A DNA stretch of 64,000 nucleotides, from positions 1,240,001 to 1,304,000 of the forward strand of contig NZ_JALPSC010000002.1 of NCBI RefSeq assembly GCF_023217965.1. Reading direction: 5' to 3'. Origin of the DNA: Prevotella sp. E13-27. Its GTDB lineage: Bacteria; Bacteroidota; Bacteroidia; Bacteroidales; Bacteroidaceae. Under the pieces are notes generated by a model. It was not told where the DNA came from and made no database searches. It saw nothing but the letters and a program-made list of their open reading frames with translations. Numbering within the stretch: the first letter of the stretch is position 1; every line of letters begins with the position of its first letter. Below, piece after piece: positions 46,952 through 56,020 of this stretch. A program made the translations under genes and the position numbers.

Positions 46952-47143
46952 GTTTTCGTTTAGCGCTTGCAAAGTTAATCAAAAGAATCGAGCCCTCCAA
47001 ATATTTCTCTAAAAACTTTTATTACTATTATATGTTTATTTTTTACAAACCCTTTCGTTTTGTATTGCCTTTCAAATAAAAGATGTATCTTTGCAACGTC
47101 AACAAACGGCAAAAAGGTCGTGATTAAATGAGAACTATATCAG
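46952..47143. other. Intergenic region between tRNA-Val and the transglutaminase-like gene
   Basis: About 190 bp of A/T-rich sequence. I see no gene; a plus-strand TATCTTTG at about 47087-47094 has no gene following it in that direction. Confidence 0.4.
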
Positions 47144-48205
47144 TTATTTCAAAAAGACTTTCTTGCCATTTATGATATTAATACCACGACGTAGGCCATT
47201 TTGCTTTATTCCCATTAGATTATAGATTGATGCCGTTCTCTTTTCATTTGCCACCACTTTTTCAATAGCATTGACTTGATAATCCTTGCTCGTTATGTGC
47301 ACACCGCTAACGTTTCCAGAACCACCCTTGTACCAATACCAATAATAGTATGTTTGCAGGGGTATATTCTGCATACTAATATCATTTCCTATGAATGTTG
47401 TCAGTCCTTGACTTAGAATTATCAGATTGCCGTCATATCTGCCAAAATAATCCCCATTAGGATTGGCGTTTTTGAATGTAGGATCTAAAGGTACCCAACC
47501 ATAATCCTCATGGTAAAAGTCAGGCCAAACATGGTATCCGCCATTCACCCATACGCCCATGTTATGTCGTGCTGGAATGCCCTTGTATCTCATCAGATTA
47601 ACAAACAGCGTAGTAAAGTCTCCACATTCGCCGCCCCCTGTCTGAAGAATTTGTTCAAGTGTACGCCAGCTACCATTTATATAACTAAAGTTTTCAGCCA
47701 CATATTTATAGCATCGTTTGGCATAGTCCAGGATGCTTGTGGACTGATTCCACAATTGATCACCAATTTGCTTGATGGTATTGTTGTCAATATCAATCCA
47801 GGAGCCATCACTATAAAGATATTCATTGGGATCAACATCAGTACATATGTTCTTGTTTGATTTGTCATTGAAATCTATACGTACCGTCTTTGTCTTATAT
47901 TTGAATGACTCATAGACACTTATTCTGTTGTCTTCAAAAGAGCCATCATACAATAAAACCTTATTAGTCGCATTGGCATCAACAAATGTACCACAGTTTG
48001 ATGCCAACATACTAATCTCCTGATACTCGTTTGTTACAGGTGCAGGAATCAGAGTGAGTAATCTCACGACATTTATGTTTCCATTTTTTGTAAACTCTAC
48101 CTTGTTCGTAAAACTAATCTCACTCTGGCTATATGCCGACAATGAAACTAACGAAAGAATTATGTAGCAAAATAGCTGTCGAAAATGGTAATAAATTGTT
48201 TTCAT
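47144..48205 (-). CDS. Secreted transglutaminase-like (cysteine protease fold) protein with short C-terminal tail
   Basis: A 353-residue exported protein; the start at 48205 gives a signal peptide ending SAYSQ at about residue 27. The transglutaminase-like core has the triad Cys in GGGECGDFT (about 193), His in GGYHVWPDFY (about 225) and Asp in VPLDPTF (about 240). The C-terminus reads SIYNLMGIKQNGLRRGINIINGKKVFLK, split here into two parts: SIYNLMG and GINIINGKKVFLK. Such proteins usually act as peptidases or amidases; the substrate is unknown. GC is lower than in neighbours such as pepT, consistent with transfer. Confidence 0.82.
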   Translation of the reverse strand: MKTIYYHFRQLFCYIILSLVSLSAYSQSEISFTNKVEFTKNGNINVVRLLTLIPAPVTNEYQEISMLASNCGTFVDANATNKVLLYDGSFEDNRISVYESFKYKTKTVRIDFNDKSNKNICTDVDPNEYLYSDGSWIDIDNNTIKQIGDQLWNQSTSILDYAKRCYKYVAENFSYINGSWRTLEQILQTGGGECGDFTTLFVNLMRYKGIPARHNMGVWVNGGYHVWPDFYHEDYGWVPLDPTFKNANPNGDYFGRYDGNLIILSQGLTTFIGNDISMQNIPLQTYYYWYWYKGGSGNVSGVHITSKDYQVNAIEKVVANEKRTASIYNLMGIKQNGLRRGINIINGKKVFLK

Positions 48206-48333
48206 AATGCAACAAACCACTAGATTATTAGTAATATGCTGCAAAAATACAAATTTTTCTAATATTATATGCGTATCAATTTAAAAAATTCATTATTTGC
48301 CATCAACTTTCATATAGTTTAAACCAGAAAAAG

Positions 48334-48371
48334 CTCCCCTCTTCCATCCTACGTTAGGCGAGACGCTCACC
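48334..48371. repeat. 38-bp direct repeat, left copy
   Basis: Identical over 38 bp to 49951-49988; the core is ATCCTACGTTAGGCGAG. A second shared stretch, CTGCTGTCTTT, follows each copy after a few bases. The two copies flank the AAA/DUF4143 gene at 48541-49896. Confidence 0.85.
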
Positions 48372-48404
48372 AGTCCCTGCTGTCTTTAGCGTCCATAGTG
48401 CTTG

Positions 48405-48521
48405 TTGCCCCTACTTTTGGTAAAAAAGTAATAATTTTTGCCCCTACTTTTAGTTTTGGGCTGTATTTTGGATAATTTTTTCGTATTTTTGCCCCTACTT
48501 TTGGATTATTTCGTATCTTTG
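48405..48521 (+). promoter_or_regulatory. Promoter with three direct-repeat operator-like sites
   Basis: Three copies of TTGCCCCTACTTTTGG (one with A for G) at 48405-48420, 48438-48453 and 48489-48504, spaced 33 and 51 bp. The -7 box TATCTTTG lies at 48514-48521. The third copy covers the -33 position and the spacer, which is the arrangement expected of a repressor site. Confidence 0.65.
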
Positions 48522-48540
48522 TCGAAAAATTGAGAAGAAT

Positions 48541-49896
48541 ATGGCATATTACAAGAGACTTATAGACGAACAGTTGCTCAGGTGGAAAGAAGCTCCACGC
48601 CGCAAACCGCTCCTAATTCGCGGAGCACGACAGGTGGGTAAGTCAACTGCTGTAAGGGAACTCAGCAAACAGTTCCGATACTTTGTGGAGATCAATTTGG
48701 AGAAACAGCCCGACTTGATTCAGATGTTTCCAGAGGACATTGACGTCAAAAAGACTTGTGAAAAGCTGAGCGGCACATTGGGCATTCCCATCGTGCCAGA
48801 CGAGACGCTCCTGTTTATCGACGAAATCCAAATATCGAAAGAGGCCATCATGTCGCTGAGATATTTCAAGGAAGACTACCCTGAGTTGCATGTCATCGCA
48901 GCAGGGTCTCTACTTGAGTTTGCACTAGAAGAGCTACCATCTTTTGGTGTGGGCAGAATACGTTCGCTCTATATGTACCCATTCTCTTTCGATGAATTCC
49001 TAATAGCTCAAGGCATGGAGCTAACCGTAGATTACAAGAAGAGAGCCACAAGCGAGGCCCCACTACCCATAAAGGCACATAAGGATCTGACAGACCAGAT
49101 ACGTACTTTTTATCTGGTAGGTGGTATGCCCGCTGCTGTGACAGAGTGGATAGAGACACACAGTTACATCGAGGTGTCGCATGTTCACACGGATATCCTA
49201 CAGACCTACGAGGATGACTTCAACAAATATAAAAAACGCGTTTCTCCTGTACTGCTCCGCCAGGTACTGCGTTCGGTGGCTCTTCAGGTGGGCAATAAAT
49301 TTGTATATGCTGAAGCCTCAAGGGATGTGCACTCTTCGGTTGTAAGAGAGGCACTACACCTACTGACGCTTGCGGGATTGATAACTCCTGTAAAACATAC
49401 AGATGGCACAGGTGTTCCTCTTGGTGCAGAGGAGAGCAACAGCTATGTGAAATACCTGTTCTTCGACTTAGGTGTGATGCTGACGATGCTTGACATCCCT
49501 GCAGCCGACATTCTGACGGCATCGGATGTGGATTTGGTGAACAAGGGTGGAGCATCGGAAATGTTTGCCGGTTTGGAAATGAAAAAGTATCGCGACTGTT
49601 TTCTGAAGCCAGAAATGCACTATTGGCAGAATACAGCCAAGTGGAGCAACGCAGAAGTGGACTATCTTAGAGTAAGAAATGGGATTGTACTGCCCGTGGA
49701 AGTGAAAGCCAACACGCAGGGTAGCATGCAGAGTCTTTGGATATTCATGAGAAAGCGCAAGCTGCATGAAGCAATCAGAACCTCACTTGAGAACTTCGGC
49801 CAATTTGACCACTATGATCCGGAAGATGAGTTAGAGAAGCGACATGTAGATATCATCCCACTTTATGCGCTGAGCAATCTTGAAGGTCAATATTAA
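48541..49896 (+). CDS. AAA ATPase with C-terminal DUF4143 (PD-(D/E)XK-like) domain
   Basis: A 451-residue cytoplasmic protein. Walker A GARQVGKS is at 28-35, Walker B LLFIDEIQ at 90-97, and AGSLLE (sensor-like) near 120. A winged-helix-like middle precedes DUF4143. Near residue 372 the C-terminal domain has AEVDYL and then LPVEVKA at 385-391, so Asp374 ... Glu387-x-Lys389 fits the PD-(D/E)XK nuclease signature. Function is not established for this family; regulatory, nuclease and toxin-antitoxin roles have all been thought of. It stands between 38-bp direct repeats and is convergent with hsdR. Confidence 0.85.
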   Translation: MAYYKRLIDEQLLRWKEAPRRKPLLIRGARQVGKSTAVRELSKQFRYFVEINLEKQPDLIQMFPEDIDVKKTCEKLSGTLGIPIVPDETLLFIDEIQISKEAIMSLRYFKEDYPELHVIAAGSLLEFALEELPSFGVGRIRSLYMYPFSFDEFLIAQGMELTVDYKKRATSEAPLPIKAHKDLTDQIRTFYLVGGMPAAVTEWIETHSYIEVSHVHTDILQTYEDDFNKYKKRVSPVLLRQVLRSVALQVGNKFVYAEASRDVHSSVVREALHLLTLAGLITPVKHTDGTGVPLGAEESNSYVKYLFFDLGVMLTMLDIPAADILTASDVDLVNKGGASEMFAGLEMKKYRDCFLKPEMHYWQNTAKWSNAEVDYLRVRNGIVLPVEVKANTQGSMQSLWIFMRKRKLHEAIRTSLENFGQFDHYDPEDELEKRHVDIIPLYALSNLEGQY

Positions 49897-49950
49897 TAAT
49901 GAAGTATCAGTGCCTCTATTAAGTACGCATGTGTCAGTAACCTCTTCCAT

Positions 49951-49988
49951 CTCCCCTCTTCCATCCTACGTTAGGCGAGACGCTCACC
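49951..49988. repeat. 38-bp direct repeat, right copy
   Basis: Exact copy of 48334-48371, lying between the end of the AAA/DUF4143 gene and the end of hsdR. Confidence 0.85.
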
Positions 49989-50018
49989 TGCTGTCTTTTG
50001 AAATATTGAAATGATTAT

Positions 50019-53000
50019 TCACCCTGCCATCACATATCTGAACACTTCAGTTTCTTGCAGTTCTGGGCGTTCAGTAACTTTCCTTACATAGTCTCTGACG
50101 AGATGATACCAATCCTTCGTCTGCATGCTGAAATACTTCTCTTGGAACTCCTTCTGACATTCTACTACGATGTTCATAATGGTGGTACCCTCTTCCAGTG
50201 CCATCATATTATGAATCAACCTATGCTCATCAGTATCAGGCTCTATATTTTCCAGCACAGAACCATCTGGAATAAGCTTCATCTCAATAGCCTTGCGCTT
50301 AGAAAGAGTCTTCTGTGGTTGAACCACCAAGTTGTCTTCGTCATCAGCCCATTTGTTGCATTGTGCCATGACGGTCGCTAATGCCTGCTCCTGTCCTTCT
50401 GGCGGATACTTGTATTTCTTTAGCAATCGCTTCACCAACACGCGCATTTTTGCTCTGGCAGACTCTTTCTTGTTCCAGTCTATTGTACGATTCTGCCGTA
50501 GCTGTTCTGTCAGTTCCTTAGTGAGGGCTATAAATTCATCATTACTATAGGCATCGCGAATACCTTCTGGTGAAGTAAGCGCATCATAGAATGCCTTTTC
50601 TTCTATGTTCAATCCTAATTTGTTGCCTTCCTCTTCTGTCTTCTTAATCTCTTCTGCCATTTTCAAGAGCTCTTCAATGACCTCTTCGTTAGTCAGCATG
50701 CCTTTCAGATAGTTAGAGAGGGCTTGATTCATCAGGTCGCTGAACTTCTGACTCTGCACGAGATTTGTACGCTCATATTTGCGTATATGCTCTTTCAGAA
50801 GCTTCTCCAGTAACTGCACAGCCAGGTTCTTTTCCTTCATCTTGCGTAGCTCCTCAATGAATCCTTCATCAAACAACGAGAATTCACGTTTGGTTTCAAA
50901 GAGGTTAATAACTCCAGTGCTTTGAATGCTCTGTTCTATCAACGTGGCTATTCGTTCATTGATTTCTTGCTTCGTCACTGGACCATGATTCTGCGTGAAG
51001 CGTTGCAGCAGCACCCTTACGGCATTCATCAGCGTCTCCTCTTGTTTCTCCCTTGGAGTGATAAGCGAGCGACAAAGCGTTAAAGCATTATGCAGTAGCT
51101 GACTTTCCTTGATGTAATCTTTCTGCTTATCTGCTTTATCTGGAGCCAGCAAGAAGTTCAAACCACCCTTAATGATTCGTGCTCTTTCAGGGTCACTACC
51201 GTCATAGAACCCTGTATAATCGAAACCATAAAGGAGGTCACGACAAATCTCCAACTTCTCTTGGAACTTCACCTTGGCCGTCTTCTGAATATCAGGATCA
51301 CCAAACTGCTTTTTGTCTCTACTGGTATAGTCGTTCATTGCCTGTCTCAGCGCCTGGGCAATGCCTACATAATCGACTATCAAACCACCTTCCTTATCAG
51401 GGAACACACGATTTACGCGAGCAATGGCTTGCATCAGGTTATGACCCTTCATTGGCTTATAGACATACATCGTAGCCAGCGATGGCACGTCAAAGCCTGT
51501 TAGCCACATATCCACGACAATAGCAATCTTCATGGGGCTATCATCATCCTTAAACAACTTGGCATATTCCTTGTTGTTTCTGGCATTGATAATGTCGTGC
51601 CATTCCGGATTATCCGTATTGGCAGCACTCGCCACCACATGCACTTTCTCAGTCCATTCTGGTCTTAACTCCAGAATTCTTTTATATATCTTGACAGCAG
51701 CCTCTTTGTTATAGGCTACTATCATAGCTTTGCCAGTCAATTCATGCTGTCTGTTCTCCTCATAGTGTTTCAGGATGTCGTCACACAGACTTTCAATAGT
51801 GCTCTGATGGCACAGTATTTCCTTGAGTCCACTATTATCGTGGCGAACCTTGGATATTTGTTCCTCTGTAGCACCTTCCTCAGCGAGTCTGTCAAACTCT
51901 TCATCCAGTTTCCTGAGTGCTTCTTCGTTCAGGTTCAGATTGATAACACGACTCTCGTAATAGACTGGACGTGTGGCTCCATCAGCCACAGCCTGCGTCA
52001 TGTCATAAACATCAATATAGTCGCCAAACACCTCTTTGGTATCTCTGTCGCGTTCAGAGATGGGAGTACCTGTAAATCCAATAAACGAGGCATGGGGCAA
52101 GGCTTCATGCATCAGCAGGGCAAAGCCTTTCTTCATCTTTTCAGCTTTCACATCCCAATGCTCCTCACCATATTGAGAGCGATGCGCCTCGTCTGTTATA
52201 ACGATGATGTTCTCTCGTTCTGACAACAATCCTGTACCTTCCTCAAACTTCTGAATAGTGGTGAAGATGATACCTCCTGTTTGCAAATCCTTTAGTTTCT
52301 TTACCAAATCTTCGCGTCCAGCAGTCTTTGTCACCTTTCCTTTTTCGCTGATTTCAAAACCCACACGCTGGGGTTCCTGCCTCAGGAACTTCTGACATCC
52401 TGCAAACTGCTCATACAATTGCTGGTCTAAGTCGTTACGATCAGTTACTACGACAATGGTACATTGAGGGAATTCTTGAATCAGCCTGTGAACATAGAAT
52501 ACCATTGAAAGACTCTTTCCAGAGCCTTGTGTATGCCAGAACACACCAATCTTTCCATCGCCACCCATTGCTGTATGGGTATGCCTGAGGGCTTTGTTCA
52601 CAGCAAAGTACTGGTGATAGGCAGCCATGATTTTAGCCATTCGTCCATCCTTATGGTCAAAGCATTCGAAGTTCTGCAGGATATCAATGAGTCGTTCTTT
52701 CTGGAAGATGCCGTTGAAGAATGTTTCGTAGTCGGCAAACTCCGTTGTCTCGCTTTTGCCATCCACGCTCTTCCATTCCATGTATCTATTTCTCTTAGCA
52801 GTAATGGTACCAGCTTGCGAGATGAACATATCGCTTGTCACATTGAAGGCATTATAGACAAACAGCGAAGGGCATTTCTGTTGATACTGCTTAATTTGTG
52901 TGTAGGCATCCTCTTCGTCCGTTTCTTCACGAGAAGGCGATTTCAACTCTATCACTACTAATGGCAGGCCATTGATGAATACCACAATATCACAGCGAAT

Positions 53001-53396
53001 AGACTCATATTCCACTACGCGCCATTGGTTCCTCACCACGAAGTTGTTCTTCTGTGGATTCTCAAAATCTATCAAACGAACCAGCGCCGTCTTACTACGT
53101 CCATCCTCGCTGTATTTCACCTCCACGCCACTCTGCAGATAGTCCATCAGCTGCTCGTTACGCTGCTCCAGCGTTCCTTCGTTGATGTTCGTCACTAGGC
53201 GATAGGCTTCCTCTATCACATAGTCACTACACGAAGGATTCAAGCGCTGCAAGCCAGCCCTTAAATCATCTGCATGATAAGGCAGGCGATAGTCACGCTC
53301 TACGTTATATCCGCATTCGTACTGATAGCCCAACTCCTTGAATAAGGATATCAAGGTCTGCTCGTAGCTGTCTTCTGTGAACTGTTCGATGCTCAT
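50019..53396 (-). CDS. hsdR: Type I restriction enzyme, R (endonuclease/translocase) subunit
   Basis: An 1125-residue subunit that translocates DNA with ATP and cuts unmodified DNA. The N-terminal nuclease domain has RCDIVVFINGLPLVVIELKSP (Asp ... Glu-x-Lys, near residues 138-158). The SF2 motor has TQGSGKSLSM near 290, VVVTDRNDLDQQL, ITDEAHRSQYG (DEAH box), FIGFTGTP and QAIARVNRVFPDKEGG. A helical C-terminal part of about 300 residues contacts the methyltransferase. Length is normal. It starts 4 bp after hsdS and is the last gene of the locus. Confidence 0.95.
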   Translation of the reverse strand: MSIEQFTEDSYEQTLISLFKELGYQYECGYNVERDYRLPYHADDLRAGLQRLNPSCSDYVIEEAYRLVTNINEGTLEQRNEQLMDYLQSGVEVKYSEDGRSKTALVRLIDFENPQKNNFVVRNQWRVVEYESIRCDIVVFINGLPLVVIELKSPSREETDEEDAYTQIKQYQQKCPSLFVYNAFNVTSDMFISQAGTITAKRNRYMEWKSVDGKSETTEFADYETFFNGIFQKERLIDILQNFECFDHKDGRMAKIMAAYHQYFAVNKALRHTHTAMGGDGKIGVFWHTQGSGKSLSMVFYVHRLIQEFPQCTIVVVTDRNDLDQQLYEQFAGCQKFLRQEPQRVGFEISEKGKVTKTAGREDLVKKLKDLQTGGIIFTTIQKFEEGTGLLSERENIIVITDEAHRSQYGEEHWDVKAEKMKKGFALLMHEALPHASFIGFTGTPISERDRDTKEVFGDYIDVYDMTQAVADGATRPVYYESRVINLNLNEEALRKLDEEFDRLAEEGATEEQISKVRHDNSGLKEILCHQSTIESLCDDILKHYEENRQHELTGKAMIVAYNKEAAVKIYKRILELRPEWTEKVHVVASAANTDNPEWHDIINARNNKEYAKLFKDDDSPMKIAIVVDMWLTGFDVPSLATMYVYKPMKGHNLMQAIARVNRVFPDKEGGLIVDYVGIAQALRQAMNDYTSRDKKQFGDPDIQKTAKVKFQEKLEICRDLLYGFDYTGFYDGSDPERARIIKGGLNFLLAPDKADKQKDYIKESQLLHNALTLCRSLITPREKQEETLMNAVRVLLQRFTQNHGPVTKQEINERIATLIEQSIQSTGVINLFETKREFSLFDEGFIEELRKMKEKNLAVQLLEKLLKEHIRKYERTNLVQSQKFSDLMNQALSNYLKGMLTNEEVIEELLKMAEEIKKTEEEGNKLGLNIEEKAFYDALTSPEGIRDAYSNDEFIALTKELTEQLRQNRTIDWNKKESARAKMRVLVKRLLKKYKYPPEGQEQALATVMAQCNKWADDEDNLVVQPQKTLSKRKAIEMKLIPDGSVLENIEPDTDEHRLIHNMMALEEGTTIMNIVVECQKEFQEKYFSMQTKDWYHLVRDYVRKVTERPELQETEVFRYVMAG

Positions 53397-53400
53397 AGTT

Positions 53401-54549
53401 TTATATTTCTACTTCATTAACTATCAGCTCCCCAGACATTAACTTCGGAAGGAGGGTGTCACGGAGGGTCGCGAGGCGACGGGATTCATCTTCATTATTT
53501 CTCTTTATCTCATACTGTTTGTCAATGTTTGGCCTTATATTTTCTAAGACTTCACTTGGAGGTATGGGTAAAAGTATCTTCTCCATATTTGCTTGGCTTA
53601 ACTTTGCTTGAACAGCGCCAGTTACAAGATGTTGTATATTGGTCATTGACAACATAACATGAACCATTTCTGTACTAAAGCCATTCTTACCTTGTAAAAT
53701 ATGAGCATGATTATTAACCCATAATTTCCCCCACACATATTGCATATAAGGTAAACCATTCTCTTTTGCCACGCTTCCGTCTTCTCCTATTAAGGTGTAT
53801 ATTCCATCAAATATATAATTGTCGACATAATCCATACATGATGTTGCACCATAGTACGGATAGATTTTTTCCATAGATTCTCTATCCTTGCCAGATAAAG
53901 GCTTTCTAAATTTATCCAGTATTTCTGCTACATCAAAGAGGGTTCCCACTCTCCATCCCTTCGGAATCATTCCCAATTCACTCTCCACAAACTCACCATC
54001 CTTGAAGGGCTCGAAGTCCACAAACCACGACTTAAACAATGCCTGAGCCTGCTGCTCTAAATTATCATTTATTCGCCTATTTACCTCGATTTTTTCATCA
54101 AGGGATTTTATTACGGCAGATACACGTTTTTGATAGTCTATTGATGGGAGGCTAACGATTTGCTTAGATAATGTTTGAACTGATATGCCAGGTTGAGCAG
54201 ATTGAGCTGACAAATTACCCAGATGCATCAATGAAAGTAAACAAGCAAGAAAACGTGTATCGGCCAATTCGTTACCCACAACGACTACTGCATGTTCTGT
54301 CATATAGGCTTCTCCTTCATAGAAACGAACATTGCCGCAATATGCGCCTTGACGACCTATAACGGCACATTCGCCCTTAAAGTTAGACTCATTAGCATAA
54401 CCTCGTATACCATTCCCACCAATAACAGGATATGGCCCTGCATCCAAAACGGAATCAGATTTTATTCCTTTCCCACTTCGTAAGCGGGAACAGACGTCTG
54501 CTAACTTATATTCTTTCCACTCTTCCATAAATGAGAATTTACTTTTCAC
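53401..54549 (-). CDS. hsdS: Type I restriction enzyme, S (specificity) subunit
   Basis: A 382-residue subunit with two target-recognition domains (about 10-150 and 200-350), each followed by a helical spacer: IDEKIEVNRRINDNLEQQAQALFKSWFV after the first and a shorter helix after the second. WKEYKLADVCSRLRSG and GMIPKGWRVGTLFDVAEI start the two halves. It gives the enzyme its bipartite DNA sequence. The ATG at 54549 overlaps the AAA/DUF4143 gene by 11 bp; an alternative ATG at 54528 (MEEWKEYKL) lies just after that gene. Confidence 0.92.
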   Translation of the reverse strand: MKSKFSFMEEWKEYKLADVCSRLRSGKGIKSDSVLDAGPYPVIGGNGIRGYANESNFKGECAVIGRQGAYCGNVRFYEGEAYMTEHAVVVVGNELADTRFLACLLSLMHLGNLSAQSAQPGISVQTLSKQIVSLPSIDYQKRVSAVIKSLDEKIEVNRRINDNLEQQAQALFKSWFVDFEPFKDGEFVESELGMIPKGWRVGTLFDVAEILDKFRKPLSGKDRESMEKIYPYYGATSCMDYVDNYIFDGIYTLIGEDGSVAKENGLPYMQYVWGKLWVNNHAHILQGKNGFSTEMVHVMLSMTNIQHLVTGAVQAKLSQANMEKILLPIPPSEVLENIRPNIDKQYEIKRNNEDESRRLATLRDTLLPKLMSGELIVNEVEI

Positions 54550-55861
54550 TCTCTATTTGTTTGTTGATGTATCCCAGAACCCCATAAAGTGGTATATTCT
54601 CCATCCAGTCCTGATCAATGTAGGGTTTCATGGAACAACGCAGACCCTTCAGATTCTTTTCTGCATGATCTACCGTAACAAACTGCTTCAGCGACTTACT
54701 CTTCACGTTCTCCTCTGCCTTAACCTCAATGGGGATTACGCGCTCGGCTGTCTGAACCAAGAAATCAACTTCCTGCGTAGAATTATCCTTGCTGAAATAA
54801 TAGGCATCCAAACCGTCCATAGATTTCAATTGTTCCAATACGTAATTTTCTGTGAAAGCACCTTTGAATTCTGTAAATACACCATTGTTAATGAGCATGA
54901 GTCTCGGGCTGGCCTTAGACATAGCTCCTAATAGTCCAACATCCAAAAGATATAGTTTGAATGCATCGAAATCTTCATAGAACTTCAATGGCATCTCAGG
55001 ATTCTTACATCTACGGATCTTATACACAAGACCTGCCCTGACAAGCCACTCTATTGCGATTTCAAAATCGCGAGCCCTTCCGCCCTCCTTCACAGCACCA
55101 TAGATGAATTTCTTGTTTTCTTTAGCAAGTTGATTGGGAATACTTTCCCATACCATGCGAATGCGTTCTGTTTCATCACCAGCGTGCTTGGCAAAGTCGT
55201 TATCGTATGTTCGCAGGATTTCCTCGTGTATCCGGCGTACCTTATTTACATCACCCTTTGTGGTATATTGCAACACAGCCTCAGGCATTCCGCCTACATA
55301 ATAGTATTGGCGGAGTAGTTCCTGAACCTTGGAATCCAATATCTGCAACATCTCCCAATCTGCACGTGCCAACATCTCAGCAATTTTTTCTTCGCCCTTT
55401 GCCCATAGAAACTCCTCGAATGTCATGGGATAAAGTGTGAGAAGATTAACCTTGCCAACAGGATAAGACTCACCTTTACGATGAGTGGTTCCAAGCAGCG
55501 AACCTGCTACAACAACATGCTGCTCACGTGCATTTTCACAGAAATACTTTAAACTATCAAGACCTCTATAAGCCTCCTGTATCTCGTCCATGAATATCAG
55601 TGTCTTGCCTGCTGTAATCTTTTGGTTCGTTATAGATTCCAGTAAATACATGATGCGATCCACCTTAAGATCAACTCGGAATATCTCCTGAGCTTCAGGA
55701 TCATCATGGAAATTCACATAAACAAGATTCTGGTATTCATTCTGCCCAAACTCTTTTAGCAGCCAAGTCTTACCCACCTGACGAGCCCCCTCAAGCACCA
55801 AAGGCTTGCGGTCTGGATCTTTTTTCCACTCTATCAGCGCATTATATAGTTTTCTCTTCAT
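54539..55861 (-). CDS. AAA ATPase with DUF4143 (PD-(D/E)XK-like) domain inside the hsd locus
   Basis: A 440-residue relative of the protein at 48541. Walker A GARQVGKT is at 25-32, Walker B LIFMDEIQ at 88-95, AGSLLGTTH near 118 and GGMPEAVLQY near 190. QEVDFLV and IPIEVKA near 363-380 give the Asp ... Glu-x-Lys signature. It sits between hsdM (159 bp upstream) and hsdS, on the same strand, with its own promoter and five upstream repeat copies. It looks like a cassette inserted in the restriction operon. The hsdS start overlaps its end, so hsdS and hsdR may now depend on its promoter. Confidence 0.87.
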   Translation of the reverse strand: MKRKLYNALIEWKKDPDRKPLVLEGARQVGKTWLLKEFGQNEYQNLVYVNFHDDPEAQEIFRVDLKVDRIMYLLESITNQKITAGKTLIFMDEIQEAYRGLDSLKYFCENAREQHVVVAGSLLGTTHRKGESYPVGKVNLLTLYPMTFEEFLWAKGEEKIAEMLARADWEMLQILDSKVQELLRQYYYVGGMPEAVLQYTTKGDVNKVRRIHEEILRTYDNDFAKHAGDETERIRMVWESIPNQLAKENKKFIYGAVKEGGRARDFEIAIEWLVRAGLVYKIRRCKNPEMPLKFYEDFDAFKLYLLDVGLLGAMSKASPRLMLINNGVFTEFKGAFTENYVLEQLKSMDGLDAYYFSKDNSTQEVDFLVQTAERVIPIEVKAEENVKSKSLKQFVTVDHAEKNLKGLRCSMKPYIDQDWMENIPLYGVLGYINKQIESEK

Positions 55862-55867
55862 ACCTAT

Positions 55868-56017
55868 TTACACTTTTCTGAACGAATTATCGCTGCAAAA
55901 TTACACTTTTCTGGACGAATTTCCAAATATTTTGCCAATTTTATGAGGGAATGTTTGTGCCTTTCTGCCAATTTTATGAGGGAATAATTAGGCCTTCTTG
56001 CCAATTTTATGAGGGAA
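55868..56017 (-). promoter_or_regulatory. Promoter with five phased repeat sites upstream of the hsd-linked AAA/DUF4143 gene
   Basis: Two copies of ACACTTTTCTGRACGAAT begin at 55870 and 55903, and three copies of GCCAATTTTATGAGGGAA begin at 55934, 55967 and 56000 (plus-strand coordinates). Spacing is exactly 33 bp within each type. On the minus strand TTG (55924-55926), 20 bp, TAATTTTG (55896-55903) form the promoter. The second copy of the first element fills the spacer between -33 and -7, and the first covers the leader. The farthest copy ends 4 bp before the hsdM stop. Confidence 0.7.
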
Positions 56018-56020
56018 CAG

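Larger units (their letters stand above)
48206..48540. other. Repeat-rich intergenic region before the first AAA/DUF4143 gene
   Basis: Holds a 38-bp direct repeat copy (48334-48371), three copies of a 16-bp element (48405, 48438, 48489) and a promoter (48514-48521). No gene is seen. Confidence 0.6.
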
